A DNA stretch of 64,000 bases. Source: Trichostrongylus colubriformis (lineage: Eukaryota; Nematoda; Chromadorea; Rhabditida; Trichostrongylidae). The stretch's first letter is position 1, and each line of letters starts with the position of its first letter. The notes below the pieces were generated by a model. That model searched no databases and was not told the DNA's origin. It was given only the letters and a program-made list of their open reading frames with translations. The DNA lies in assembly GCA_963978905.1 (NCBI GenBank), contig OZ022256.1, positions 41,712,001-41,776,000 on the forward strand. The letters run 5' to 3'. Both the position numbers and the translations under genes were made by a program. Positions 1 to 12,059 of this stretch are shown piece after piece.

Positions 1-1488
1 CAAGCCTATTAAGCACAGGGTCTAAAGAATGTTCCCGATTCGCAGACATTCAATATGAGTGGATATTGGGGACGACAGGTTGCAGGTTTGAAAGGAGAAG
101 GTTGACTGCCGCTTACTTAATGATAGGGAATGAATGCCTACCAACCGCAGTAGAAAAGGGAGAGCCCAGTGTCTCTTCAGCCTTGTTCTCGAAAGAAGGC
201 CAACATGTCATCTGCCTATGTATAGAATGTGCAATTTTCCTCTGGCATTATCTTCATTTTTGAGACAATCGAAAATTGCTCTTCAGCGCTTGAAAGTATC
301 TGCGGACATGACGGCCTCGGAAACTCTCCACTTCAGCTGGAAGTTTTAGTTCAGACACTCTAAAGACAGTGGTACGAGTAAATCAGTTGCATCACTCATT
401 CCATTTTTGATACTGACTGTTGGACGATTCCGCCATGAAAGCCGAGACGTCAAGCGTCCTTATTTGCGGTCGATACTGCAGTATTATGATACGATAGCTA
501 TTATTCTGCTATCAGTATCATTGCTTCACTCCTAAGTCATTGTTCGGCAGAGTACAGCTCAGGAGGCGGGATAGGATAAAAAAGGCGACAGAAGCCAAGA
601 AAGACGAGTTCTCCACAACTCAGAGGCGCAATCTTCATCGAAAACCCCGCGGGCAGAAAGGCTCCGTAGGACCTTAGTTTTTATGTGAATGCGTCACTTC
701 AGCAATTTCGCCCTATTCACATCAGCCCTATCACTTTCTTTGAGATAACTTGTGCCAACATACTCAACAGAATCATGATTTCCTGATAGGTTTAATCCCA
801 TTTATGAGTGTTTACTTTTCTATCCGGTGGCCTGACTTCCAAAGCCACTTGACGAATTCTGCTAAATTCATGACAGAGCGACGGATCGCGGAAGACGTTT
901 CCGCCGCACTCACAATCAGTCGATTTCGCAAAACACACCATTATGGGCGTTAGCTGCGCCCCACTCAAAAAATAGAGAAAAGTTTTAGCGAACTCCTAGC
1001 TCTCAAAACATAAGCCTTCCTTTTGAGAGTTATGTTCATAGGGAAAAAAGTTTTTAGCCCTGATAATCACGCAACCACTGGGTACAGAGGCTTTGGAACG
1101 CCTTCATTGGGCAGAGGGAGCTTCATTCACTTTTCAGATTCTTTCTACTGGTATTCTTCTGGCTGATTGCCCCTTCGGCTTTCTTCAGTATCGTCAGCGA
1201 GCGTCAATACCGGGAAATTCCCTGCCACCTTCGCGTTCTTCCAGCTCCCCCGTTCCAGCCTGACCAATTCTGGTCCAATCGCCGATTACCTCCTCATCAG
1301 CCGTACGCGGAAACGGCACCTACAGGTAGGTGGTCAGTATACCTCTCTTTGGAGTACTCATTTGATTCTACTCATTCACCCAACGCCATTGAGCAGTCCA
1401 ACCGACTATCGTTTGCAGAAAAGATAGAGGCTTAGTCGACCCGGTACCATCACTGATATTCGCTCTGATTGAATTGATTCTATACTCA
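1..1488. other. Intergenic, nothing recognised
   Basis: No open frame here exceeds about 86 codons and none resembles a family I recognise. I see no splice-linked exon series, tRNA or transposon terminus. The sequence is ordinary AT-rich nematode-like intergenic DNA. Confidence 0.5.
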
Positions 1489-2535
1489 GTTTTTGATCGA
1501 CACAATTTTCCGCGTGGTATTGCGAGTCACTTCGATTAAAGGCACATTCCGCGCTCGCTGATGGGTGGAGTGACCAACTGACTCTCCATTGGTTGTCGGC
1601 GGTTGGAAGGCGGTCTCTCCTCGCCTTATTGCCTGCAATGGGGCGTGGAGAGAACGCCTCTTAACCGCCGACAACCAGTGGAGAGTCAGTTGGTTACTCC
1701 ACCCATCAGCGAGCGCGGAATGTGCTTTTAATTCATGAATCGATGAGGCGACGCACGAGAAAGAGTCAAGCGATAATCCCACTAAACCATTTAAAATGCT
1801 AATATCGATTACCGATGACCTTTTTCAAAGGGACATTTTGAGTACAGGATGACAGATAGTGTCGGAAGCACTGAATCGAAAGTGCCGTATTTTCAACAAG
1901 TTTTCCACGACACTAGGCTTGACCCTGCTTCTACAGCTCAATGCACCCTTCCAAATACGGACCAAATAGCAAGCTCGTTCTCGATCCCGAAACCCTTCTG
2001 CGATGGGTCCAGGCGTTGCATACAAGTGGCACCGTAGTAGTCAATGATATCAGATTCGCCAAACTGCCCATTCATTCGATTTCCTTATGTTTTTTCTTGC
2101 TGTCACCATAAATTTCACATTTTTTTCGAATAATTAGATTTTTCATCATAGATTCAATAATCTGCACTCTCATCATCTAGTCTTCGTCACATCAATCGCA
2201 TTTTTATCAGGGAGCTCCATTTTACTAATCTGATCGTCTCAATTATGGGTAAATTGATCACTAATGGTTACTACCCTCATAACTCAACATGAAAGGTCAA
2301 ATTTTTGTACTTCCATGACGAACGAAGGAGCGATTAAGTAACTAAATGATTGAGAATCAAGTGATGGCGTTTTGTAGCTTTAACAGATACATATATTCAT
2401 TGGAGAAAAAAAAACAAAAAGCCTATGAAAAAATGAGGATTAAAACCGAGCGCCTACAAGTGGGAGCGGCACCGCCTGTATTTACAACATCATCGCCTCG
2501 AAGCGCTTAGAAATTAACTCAGGTTTCTGCTTTTC
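1489..2535 (+). repeat. Segmental duplication, copy C (partner at 39.6-41.7 kb)
   Basis: This stretch is alignable in the same orientation with 39589-41700. Matching blocks include 1489-1535 with 39589-39635, 1735-2035 with 39645-39955, 2050-2200 with 41240-41440, and 2336-2530 with 41505-41695. The partner is longer because it holds a mariner element and a few hundred extra bases. Short open frames on the minus strand (1825-2025) are partly conserved in the partner (39716-39940), but I recognise no protein family, so coding function is not claimed. Confidence 0.8.
1540..1727. mobile_element. 188-bp palindromic MITE with TTAA target duplication
   Basis: The element is almost one perfect inverted repeat: the left arm from AGGCACATTCCGCGC pairs with the right arm ending just before 1728, with a loop near 1620-1655. 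TTAA is present on both sides (1536-1539 and 1728-1731). The duplicated segment at 39636 has a single TTGA in place of the whole element, so it acts as the empty site. The terminus AGGCACATTCC is shared with the larger TTAA elements at 8793 and 18356. It resembles the palindromic TTAA elements described in Caenorhabditis; that assignment is from memory. Confidence 0.85.
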
Positions 2536-3337
2536 GGGTACACATGTGCATATCGATAATCACTGGAGCTACTGAAGATTGAGCATGGCTAATTCGTGAG
2601 AGACGATTTAGTACTATCCTCAAATGCTACATTACTTGATCAAGACCCGTCAATTTCGATATCAAGAAACACAAGTGAGTGATAGTCTGAAGAGATAGGA
2701 ATCAATGAACCTCTTACGACACTGAGAGTCCGAGTCTAAGAGCAGCTACCCCCTGTAAAATTTACGGGAGAACTTATTCCATCAGGTGCAAGTTCATCAG
2801 TAGCTTTGGAAACTACCTTCAAAGAAACCCTGAACAGGAACCAATGGCACTCAGAAAAACACACGTAGTGCCTTTCTCTTCCAGCGGTAATGATAGATTT
2901 ATGTCCGTCAGCATTCGCTTCACATAAAAAAGCTGTTTCCGACTGGGCCATAATTTCATGATTGCCAATCTACATATCAGTGAAACTACAAGGAAAGAAA
3001 GCATGCTTTCCATGTCGGTTATTCCTTGGATCAGGTGATTTGCCTTCAAAATATAATTAATTGTTTTGGCTCCTTTGGTACCATCTGGTTGCCAGGTGAT
3101 AAACTTAGGATTGACGACGTGGCCCTTTTTGAGAGTATTCAGACTATTACTATGCGATATAAATTAAGAACGTTCGTTCTTCCGGCATCACTCAGAGTCC
3201 CATCGGACCTGTTGTTCATTCATAAAATCGGGTATAATAAGATGTAATAAAGGTGGTAATCAAAATATGATTATGGCGGGAAATTACCAGGTGCTCTTTG
3301 ATTGATACTGCAGTAAATGTGGCTATTTCTCGTAGTA
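2536..3337. other. Intergenic, nothing recognised
   Basis: Only overlapping short open frames (71-76 codons) on both strands occur here, with no recognisable domain or repeat boundary. Confidence 0.45.
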
Positions 3338-4583
3338 TTAGGTTGTTCCAAAAGTCTTGCAGGATTTTCTCGATCATCACTTTTTATTATTTTTTTCTTC
3401 CAACAAACAACGACCAGGCAACACGTATTCACCCTTGTTATCGACAACACACTGCCCCCTCATAGGTAAATCGTTGATTCCCTCCTCCCAGAATTCTGGG
3501 TTCTGAGAGCCGGTGAAGTCAGCGATCCCTTTGCAAGCATGTCATAATCAGCGAATTTTCTCTTGGCCAGGAAGGATTCAAGAGGATGGGTAAGGTGATG
3601 GGTAGAAGGGGCAATGTCTGGAGAGTATGGCGGGTGGGGCGGCACATCTCAGCCGGGCTCCTGTAGCTTGGCCTGGGTACACTTCGCGACGTATGGATGG
3701 GCGTTGTCATGAAGGAGGGGACCCCGGACCTTCTCAGGCACTTTTCTCGAATAGCGACGTCGATCTGCTGGAGCAGGTGGGTGTATACAGAAGCGGGTAC
3801 TATCACCCTTGTGTCAGCACCTCTTGGAAAAGCATTCCTTCCGCTTCCAGAAGCAGCAAGAATCTTCTTCGGATGGAGGTCGAATATGGGCTGCGTTGGC
3901 GGCTTGGCTCACGTAGCAGCCAAAAGGCGCGGGATGCTTTGGTATTGTACATGTCTCAGCTTTCATCGCTCGCAGCCAGATAAACGAGAAAGTCATTGCG
4001 ATGCGGGCGGAGCAGCAGCGATTGACAGATGCTCACACGGGCACTTTCGTGAGCATCCGTCAGGGCGTGAGATCCAACGCGACAGCACCTTCCGATAGCC
4101 GGGCTCATGGAAGCGACGATTTACGGTTATGGGTGCTTGTCCATTCCTCTCTGCCAGCTCACGCATGGTGGTTTCAGGATCGGCGCGAACGGCGGAGAGC
4201 AGCGTATCGTCGTCGAATGCGTGTGGGCGTCCCGTGCGTGGCTTGTCTTTCATGTCAATCTCGCCGTTGCTGAAGCTGATGAGCCAGCGGCGCACAGTCT
4301 CGTAGCTCACACATCCCCTGCCCAATGCAGCGTTGATGGAGTTGTTAGCTTCCGTCGCATTGGTGCTGCAAGAGCACTCATAGTAGATGACACCGCGTGT
4401 TGGGTGGGTATCGACTACGGGCACTGTAGGTCTCTCCACTGAATCTGGTGGATTAATATATATTTTACCAGAAAGCTTAGAGAAAGTTCTACCATATTCC
4501 TGAACTGCCTAGACCTGGCTCGAAGTAAACAAGAGTTATTGCCTTTTTTGGAAAAATCCTACAAGACTTTTGGGACAACCTAA
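3338..4583 (-). mobile_element. Mariner-like transposon, 1246 bp, inactive
   Basis: Terminal inverted repeats of about 30 bp start TTAGGTTGTYCCAAAAGTCT, and a TA target dinucleotide lies on each side (3336-3337 and 4584-4585). The length is normal for a mariner. The interior encodes a decayed transposase on the minus strand. Both ends are intact, so the target site can be read exactly. Confidence 0.92.
3460..4439 (-). pseudogene. Mariner transposase pseudogene
   Basis: The N-terminal part (4439 down to about 3993) reads as a mariner helix-turn-helix region, including a stretch like VSYETVRRWLISFSNGEIDM and the linker motif GRPHAFDDD. The catalytic part is scattered over other frames. The end of the catalytic core, with the mariner motif PPHPPYSPDIAPS (third catalytic Asp), is at about 3600-3645. 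Frameshifts and stops between these blocks mean no functional enzyme can be made. In life such an enzyme would bind the terminal repeats and cut and paste the element at TA sites. Confidence 0.88.
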
Positions 4584-7149
4584 TATTTTGAGGGTGAATG
4601 ATTTCAGGCACTCGTTTCAAGAGCAAGGCATTTCCGAATTTCATAACGCATTAACCAAACATAAATTTGGATCGCAATGCGTTTTATTGTATTTCTATTC
4701 TTAGTTGAAACAAAAAATGTCTATCTTACACCTCTCACACGGGTTCGCAGTAAATACTCCTCGCTTGCCATTCGTCTATTGAAAGTTTAGATTCCAGCTC
4801 TCATCGCTGACCTCTGAAGGTACGACCTCGCCTCCTGTTCTGTCAAACGGATCCCCTTGTCGAGGAATTGCAACTCTCAGGGTATCCGCCCACTCCTAAT
4901 CCCTGTGGCTCAGTCTCTCTACTGCAGGAGAAACCAGATGATGTGCCAGCTTACAACGAACAAAGTAGCCAACAGTGAGCAACCAAGGTGCAGAAGAGAG
5001 AGGGTACCTGACGAAGATATTGAGAGAAGAGAGCGGAAAGAGACAAAAGATTCCAGCACAGTGACCAGCACGTGCATACGCCAGCGGAGATGTTTTATGG
5101 GCGAGCACTATTCAGCGAAACAGTTCCTGGCACCTTTGTTGCTTACTCCATACCCCGAAGTGAAGCCGGCTTAATCTACCAATCGGTTCAGGATACAGAG
5201 ATCATTATGCCACTGAAATATCGTGATATACCCTAACCGAAATGTGAGATTGAGAATGCTATGAAATAGTTAATGCCGAAAAGATGGAAGAATATCGGAG
5301 CAGGGTCCGTAGAGTTTTAATCAATAAGGTGAGCGGACGTGGTGTTTCGACAAGTAGCACGCATTCTACTGGGATGGTGGAAAGATTAAATTCCTCATCT
5401 ATGCTTGCCCAGGCTAACTGATTAATAGAGTCACGTAGCTCGTTTTTTCCATTTATTTCTGAAGATAATCTTTCTATTTCTGGTGCCATCAGTATTTTCC
5501 TCTCCACTGTGTTTTCAATGGAGCGATGCAGCACTTTTACAATAAAGTTGGTAGGTCCTTCGTGAGCACTGTAGAAACTTCTTCAGGCGGGTTCTGCCTG
5601 GAGAAACTATTGCTTTTATATGAAGTGGGTATTCGCAAGGCCCTGCGATGTCCGTCAAGTCACTCGAAGAAGAGCCTTCCAGTTTCCCCATTGTATTTGC
5701 CCACATTCTTGACATGCTATCAGGTACACAGACCCTCGGAATAAGCAAATTTTATCGCCACTGCAATAACAGCACTCATCCCCGTAGCTAATGATTTACG
5801 TTCCATACGATCCAAACATACACTTGCTAGTAAGGATGCCGAGCGCAAACCCATGACTAGCTCGCTAAGCTTGTATAGTTTGCCATCGAATTGAAATATT
5901 TTGCAGTCTAAAATTGTTACCAGTAATTCCCAAAGATCTCCTCCAAACTGAATGCGTATATTTTACTTTATGCCGTCCCCAGAGATTATAAGAGCACTAC
6001 TTGCATCCCCTGTACTGATGTTGGTGTATAAGGATCGCACCAAAACTAGCATCGTCGCCATCACACTGTTTTTCACACATTTGGAAAGTAGATGAAAAGG
6101 TGGCGGAAGGAGCGCAAATGGGATATGTGGAAATGCAGAAGTTGATGTTGGAAGAATGGATTCTAAAAGTTTATGGAATGGTGAAAGAAGGGAATAACAT
6201 CTGGATGTACTATGATGTAGCTCATCTATGGTAAAACTAGTTCTGCAAACACATTGAAAAATGATGATGCAAACATGTTGAAGAGAGGGTGGTGAATGCT
6301 TCGGTGAACGCTCACAGATGTGAGGCACGGTGGGGGGGGGGGGGGGAATGATTGAGTAAATACTTCCATTGCCCATCGTAGTTGAGTTCTAATTAACTGA
6401 GGCTGAAAAGATGGAAAGATTGATTGTGGTCATGGGAGAGCGTTAAAGTGTGGCGCCATTCCCGAGTTGGTTGCCTCCCTCGATACCTGATGTTACGAGC
6501 CGTCCATGGGAAACTGAACCTTGGACATCTATCGAAATGTTGTGGAAGAAGTAGCCCTTAGTAAAATCGAACTGAAGGATAATCAAATGGGAAACCGTAG
6601 GATGAGATGCGGGGAGGCAAGGGATCGCTTGTGTAGCGTAGTTCAACAAGCTGGCATTCATGTTGGCGATTCCCTCGTTGTCACTATGTGACTGCCTCAT
6701 AAACTTTTACGAAACGCATGGGTGCGCTAATAAATGAAGGGAAGCTGCATATCAAGTAGCCGGAGGCCTTTGTTCTCCATGGTAGGCATTTCACATCAAA
6801 GAATGCAGTTGGTCACAGCACCAGAGAGGGTTACGTAAAGTCATACTTGCCCGTATGAGGCGCCAGCAAAGTCCACATACATATTCATGTCTGGATGAAT
6901 GATTGACGTGGAGTATTTCTGCTATGTGTTCGACCGGTGTCCAAAAATTTTTATCATGAATGTCTCATAATTTCGACTGAGGTCCGCTGAAGGGTAGAGG
7001 GAAGGATATAGTGATTTGCCTAGGCAAGGTATATATGGACACTAAGGGCCCAAACTAGCGGTAGTGCAAGCGATGCAAGTATAAATCGTGCCTAAAGTTA
7101 TACGAAAAGGTTCTACACAGAGCCATCAAGTTCTTCGCAGAGCTCACCT
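4584..7149. other. Intergenic, nothing recognised; poly-G tract near 6334
   Basis: Open frames reach 137 codons (5963-6376, minus) but have no recognisable motif. That frame runs through a homopolymer of G near 6334-6347, which gives a proline run typical of a spurious reading frame. I see no exon series or transposon termini. Confidence 0.45.
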
Positions 7150-7410
7150 CTGACAAGAGCTTCAACTTCCCATTGAACTTTGAAATGAGACCCACATGAA
7201 TTGATAGAGTTCAAAACACTGATTATAACTGTCAGAACCAAAATTGCAAAATGGCATTCTGAAACGAGTTACGAGGGGTTACAGTTTGCCTGCGACATAG
7301 TGGCTGGGCACTTTACCATCAGCACGGTCGTTGCTAAGTCAGCATCGACCACCGCGGCTCCGTGTTCCAGACCTGCAGGATTGTCTTGGGTTTGCTCTCC
7401 GCCAGTGCGG
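7150..7410 (+). repeat. Partial copy of the Harbinger-like MITE arm with tRNA-like tail
   Basis: Bases 7165-7320 match the left arm of the elements at 28721 and 47343 (ACTTCCCATTGAACTTTGAAA onward), and 7335-7410 match the tRNA-like stretch at 47546-47640. The outer terminus and the second arm are missing, so this is a one-ended relic. It lies directly against the left edge of segmental duplication A. Confidence 0.75.
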
Positions 7411-8792
7411 GTGTTTGGGAACAAATTGCTACCATTTAATTCAAAACAATTTCCTCAACAATGATCTGACAACCCTGATTTACACACCTGCAAGTGTGAT
7501 TTCTCGGAGTCCAAAAAATGTTGAAAAGCGTTTTCAACGTGGAGCAGAAATTCTGTACCTGATTTTCGTGCAAGCTTCAATGGTTCACTCTTCGTGTGAG
7601 GGTGTGCATATTCAATCCGTTGCAGGGCAGCATATTTGCTACAGTCTGCGATTAATTTTTATTCACTCTAAGCACAGCCGGACAGAGACGCTTTGTATGA
7701 CGTGGTAACTGACAGGGGTAGCGATAACTAGCAGCGTTATAGGGAAGATTCCCAAGCATTCTAACTGGTATGGACTTTCTTCACTCGCCTATCACGGCAA
7801 ACAAAAGCAAAAGGAAGCTGAAAACAAAAAGTGGACGTTTTCTGGCAGTGCCCAATGAAAAATGATATCCAAATGACATTGCGTTTCTACTGAGAAGGTA
7901 ATGTGGTACATTTTATAAATTGACAAATTTTTCGAATGCTTCATCATTTATAGCTCCATTTAGGCTTGAATCTGCTCAAGCTTTGACGCTCTAGATAAGT
8001 TTTCCGCAGCTTGACTCCCTTAAACCATAGAAGCGCGGAAGCAAATGGTGAGTTATGTGATCCATTCTCGTAAGCACGACTCGAGTTAATTGCAATGTCA
8101 GCGGGAATCACGAACGAAAAGAATTTGTGCTTCGGTACAATACACACCACTCGCTTCTCTCATGACTAACTCGGCTCAAAGTTGAAGCACGCATTCATAT
8201 CGGGAGCACTTCTCCTTCTCAAGCCACAGCTCATCAGAGTGATAGCCAAGGTCAAAGTGCCTGTTGCCACAGGGTAATACTTACCACCCTAAATAAAGTT
8301 CTTTAAAACAGGGCTTCGAAATGGTTTGTGTACAGATAAATTTATGTAGTGAATGGAACAAGATGTTCTGTAGACTGGAAGGCTCGATGATGCGGAACTG
8401 ATGAGTGCATCGGTGCATTCAGAACAGATTGAACCTTCGCTTCTTTCCAATGAACACATGGCAGCGTGATAAATATTACGATAAGAAAGGGGCCGTGTGA
8501 AAATTTACAGGCCCTGGAGTTTCGGTATCTCACCACAATGAGTAACTGAAAATTGATAGCATATCGTACTGCATTCGGTGCATTTATTGGCATACAATAC
8601 AAAGGCTCGCCATGAGTAGTACAAAAGAAAACGTCAGTCCTCCTGCCTTTCGAAAAGGAGGTCGAACCCTTGCCACTCTTTACAGCCCGTCACCTCAAGC
8701 GGAGATCATTTGCAAGAAAAGTGACTAGCTAGACTATCACTATAAAAGTGCCTGAAACTAAAACTGCGTTATCACTTAAAATCTTTTCTTAA

Positions 8793-9277
8793 AGGCACAT
8801 TCCAGGATTATTGGGATATCGCATCTCCTGCCGTGAATGGATCGTTCGACCCCAGCCACGAAGGCTGTACCTTTACCGAAGCGTGGGTGTCAGTCCCTGG
8901 AGCGTGCAGAGCCAGAGCATCTAGCGCAACAGCTCGGCCCCGCCCACTCCAATCGGGGGTGTGCTGCAAGTGTTCCGCTGCCTAGTGTGGGGTCAGGTCA
9001 CTCAGTAGTGGGTTTACTTCACGGGACGATTGGTTTACTGGCAATTTCAAGATCTTGGCTAGTAGCTGGTCCACCTATGTCGAAGATAATAGTCGAAGAG
9101 TAAAGGCAGATCCCCGGCTCGGATGGGCGGGGCCGAGCTGTTGCGCTAGATTCTTTGGCTCTCCACCCTCCAGGAACTGACACCCATGCCTAGGTAAAGG
9201 TACAGCCTACGTGACTTGGGTCGAACTATCCATCCATGGCAGGAGATGTGATATCCTGATAATCCTGGAATGTGCCT
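8793..9277. mobile_element. 485-bp palindromic TTAA MITE
   Basis: Long inverted arms (AGGCACATTCCAGGATTAT at both ends) are flanked by TTAA at 8789-8792 and 9278-9281. The arms pair over most of the element, including a GC-rich segment around 8935-8955 and 9125-9145. The corresponding place in copy B (57934-57937) has a single TTAA and no insert. The element has no coding capacity. It is the same family as 18356-18851 and 54187-54691. Confidence 0.9.
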
Positions 9278-9601
9278 TTAAGTGTTAACTGCGTGACTTT
9301 GTCACCCACTATTAAGACCATACACTCCTCGTAAAACTTTTATTTCTAGCTCCTATCCTTAACCGTTTCCTCTACGACGTCTGTGTCAGTGTATAGGTTA
9401 CTTGCATTGAAAGTTTGGTGTGTCACTGTGTAAGTTATCTGCATTGGAGGTTTATCTGCATTGAAAGCAGAAAATTGAAGTTTGTTTTTGTTCTTACTTT
9501 CTGAGAGTCTCTTCATCGCATTCGAACCTAGAAATGTAGATGTGTTTTGAAACTTCAACAGTTAGGATAAGCCCTATTTCCAACACGTTTTGCTGAGTAA
9601 A

Positions 9602-10787
9602 TTTATTCATTATCAGTGTGATGCGCACGCCTTGGGACATCTTTGCACTTCTAAAAGCCACCTCCGTTTCCTCATAAGATCTGAAAAGCAATCTCAATTT
9701 GTCGAAAAAATGATAATTCCTCATATAAAAGCCAGCCTCACTTCATTTGACTCAAGACCATTTGAGTTAAGACAGAAGCCGCACGATGCTCTACATTCGG
9801 ACATCATATATGAGACTCTGCTCTTCTCCTTTGCGTAACACCAACCGTCTTTTGCGTATATCAAACACTCTTTCGTGACATCAATGCATAACTGAAAAAT
9901 GACCTCATTCTGTCAAATCTAGGAGCACTGCCCCAGTCGATCCCGTAATAGCTTTGAGACGAATGCCTAACCTCCTTCCTCAGGTATATTAGCTCTAGTT
10001 CTCGACGCAAGTCCTCTTGTACCAATGGCAACTCATTCGGCAGTGGCAGTAGTTCTTGAGGCAGGTCCGGTTTTGTCACTGGCACAATCTCATTCGACGA
10101 TTCATTGCAGTAGCCACACGTCTTCTCGCAATTTAGCCTCATAGTCTCACGTACGAACGGATCAGTTGCGTTGCACTTCCCAGCTGCCTTCTGTTCTTCG
10201 CAACTTCGGAAGATGTCTATGCACTGCAAAAGAGCAATCTTACTCAAGCAGAAAAATGTTTTTCCACTCCAGGGAAGCCACCCTCACCTTATCAGTTTCT
10301 TCCACGCAGAAGCCACACGTTTTCGCACAAGCGTATATCACGTGATAGGTTCTCCTAGGATTCACTTTCCAGTCCCTCAGCGCACACCATCCGTCTTCTT
10401 TGTAATAGGCGCACGCTTTGGAGACATCTCTGCACGACTGAATAACGATCTCATTTAGTCAAACCTAGGTTTTCTTCCCTTATTCATGCCATCATAGCTC
10501 TGAGAGAGTTCACGTAACCTCGGGCTCACGGTATGGGTATGGAGGATGAGGGCTGATATGATTCGAAATTTTGTTGTCGACTTTCGTAAGAATCACATCC
10601 TCCTAAAATTGGTTTCATAATGTACAATAGGCTCCTTAGGCTACCGCACACCAACCATTCGCTGCCAGAATAAAAGTGCCCTTACCTTCACCTTGTGCTT
10701 TCCAAGGCGATACTTGAACTTGTATTTGTCCTTTTCAGTGAAAGCACTGTGGATAACCAGCGCGAAAATCACATATAGTAGCAACAT
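9602..10787 (-). CDS. Secreted protein with three ShKT domains and a truncated fourth, six exons (copy A)
   Basis: Predicted secreted protein of about 261 residues. Coding exons on the minus strand are 10787-10686, 10602-10519, 10437-10288, 10223-9972, 9891-9742 and 9650-9603; all introns are phase 0. Exon 1 starts with a signal peptide (MLLLYVIFALVIHSAF) and then a basic stretch. Exon 2 is a linker. Exons 3, 4 and 5 each hold one complete ShKT domain with six cysteines ending C-x3-C-x2-C (CAKTCGFC, CEKTCGYC, CRASCGFC). Exon 4 continues into a Pro/Glu-rich spacer. Exon 6 begins a fourth domain but stops after 15 codons, with AATAAA overlapping the stop (9602-9607). The start is set by the signal peptide and by TATAAAA about 35 bases upstream. 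ShKT domains are small disulfide-rich folds abundant in parasite secretions; the molecular target here is unknown. The donor of exon 2 (GTTACG) is weak. Exon 6 has lost one base relative to copy B, so its last residues are in a shifted frame. Confidence 0.9.
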
Positions 10788-10820
10788 TATTGTCGAATGT
10801 CAGTGGAGTAACCTGGCCTC

Positions 10821-10827
10821 TTTTATA
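10821..10827 (-). promoter_or_regulatory. TATA box of ShKT gene copy A
   Basis: TATAAAA on the minus strand lies 34-40 bases before the start codon. It is conserved in copy B at the same distance, which supports the start choice and implies a very short 5' leader. Confidence 0.7.
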
Positions 10828-12059
10828 AGACTTCAACCGTGCACTACTGCACGTTTAAGCGTCTGTCGCCTATCTCAATTATAACAGAGCCTTTCCGCTG
10901 TGACTCAATTTGCACTTTTGCTAAAGCTGAACCAAAATTTCTAATTTTGGCCATAGAAAGGACAACATTATCGAGAGAAGTCCGAATTCATTGAATGATT
11001 TTTCTGCCACATGGAACTTCAACCGAAGTAGACACACGCTACACTGCTGGTATCTAACTAAAGACAAGTAAAGAAGAGCGTAGGATGATGAGAACACCTT
11101 TCAGCAATTCTGATATCATTGTATCACCACGCTATATGAAAAGCTCAGTTGGTATTCAGGCTGTTTCAGAGATCAGAGGCAAACATTGAAACACAAGGAT
11201 TTTAAGTGTTGAAAATTCTGAGTGAAGGGTAACCCAGAAGAAATTAAACAATCACGTTAGTTGATTTCTCCATTTACAGTTCTATATGGTCTTAAAACTG
11301 CTCAGAGGAAAATTTTATGACTTCGTTGAAGATTGGGATGATTCGCCTCCGTCGGAGCCTAGAAAGATGGAAGGCAAATGATAAATTACCGAATGGAAAT
11401 CTCTAACAACTCACAGACCTCCGTCCAAAGCGACCTAAGACGTGAATCAAGTGGAGCCAAAGTGTGCTTTTCGTGGCATTAACGTGGTATTATTGTTTAG
11501 GTAGAAAAGATAGTGAAGGTGCACAGAAAATATCTGATCGGAAATCAGAAACCACTGACATCCTATTTTATATATTCGGCTATGTGTGTCTATTGATGTG
11601 TGTTTACGTGTGTGTGTCTGTTTGACAGGAAATTCAAAGCGTCGCTGCGGCGGTGAAAATTAAAATTTACAAGTGAAATAAGGGAATAAGAAAAAAGAAG
11701 CCTCAGCGGTGGTGGAATAGCGGTGATAGCAGCTGATAACGAGCCTCGAAAGGCGAATGGCACAAAATTCGTTTCGCCTTTCACTTGACCCTGAAGCTCT
11801 TACACTCCATAGGTATTTCACGGGGTGGAACGAGGGCATCAGTGGTGGGTAATCCAAGTTGTCTACCTTTGATAAGATCCGATAAGAAGCGTCATTCGGA
11901 AAATGTTGTCGTATCCGTCTCGCTTTTCCGACTGACACTAAAATATTTACATTCACAGGTACTAATGGCAGGGTACGGAGACATGTACGGTGATATGTAG
12001 TTCGGTCTTGGTGTGGGGAGCATGGACTCGAGAAGTTTGAGGAATCTTTTCTCAATGGC
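10828..12059. other. ShKT gene upstream region and RTE 3' flank
   Basis: This stretch is conserved with 59411-61245 outside the 551-bp MITE inserted in copy B. The part from about 11590 contains GT-rich simple sequence and diverged copies of a motif like GATAAGGAGCTTCGAAAGG, also seen near 24180 and 61050. It appears to be the 3' untranslated end of the RTE fragment that follows. I see no protein-coding signal. Confidence 0.55.

Noticed and set aside
1540..1727. MicroRNA-type hairpin gene
   Set aside because: The stem is far longer than a miRNA precursor, has TTAA target duplications and an empty site, so a transposed element explains it better.
5963..6376. 137-codon minus frame with a proline run
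   Set aside because: The proline run comes from a poly-G homopolymer and the frame has no recognisable domain.
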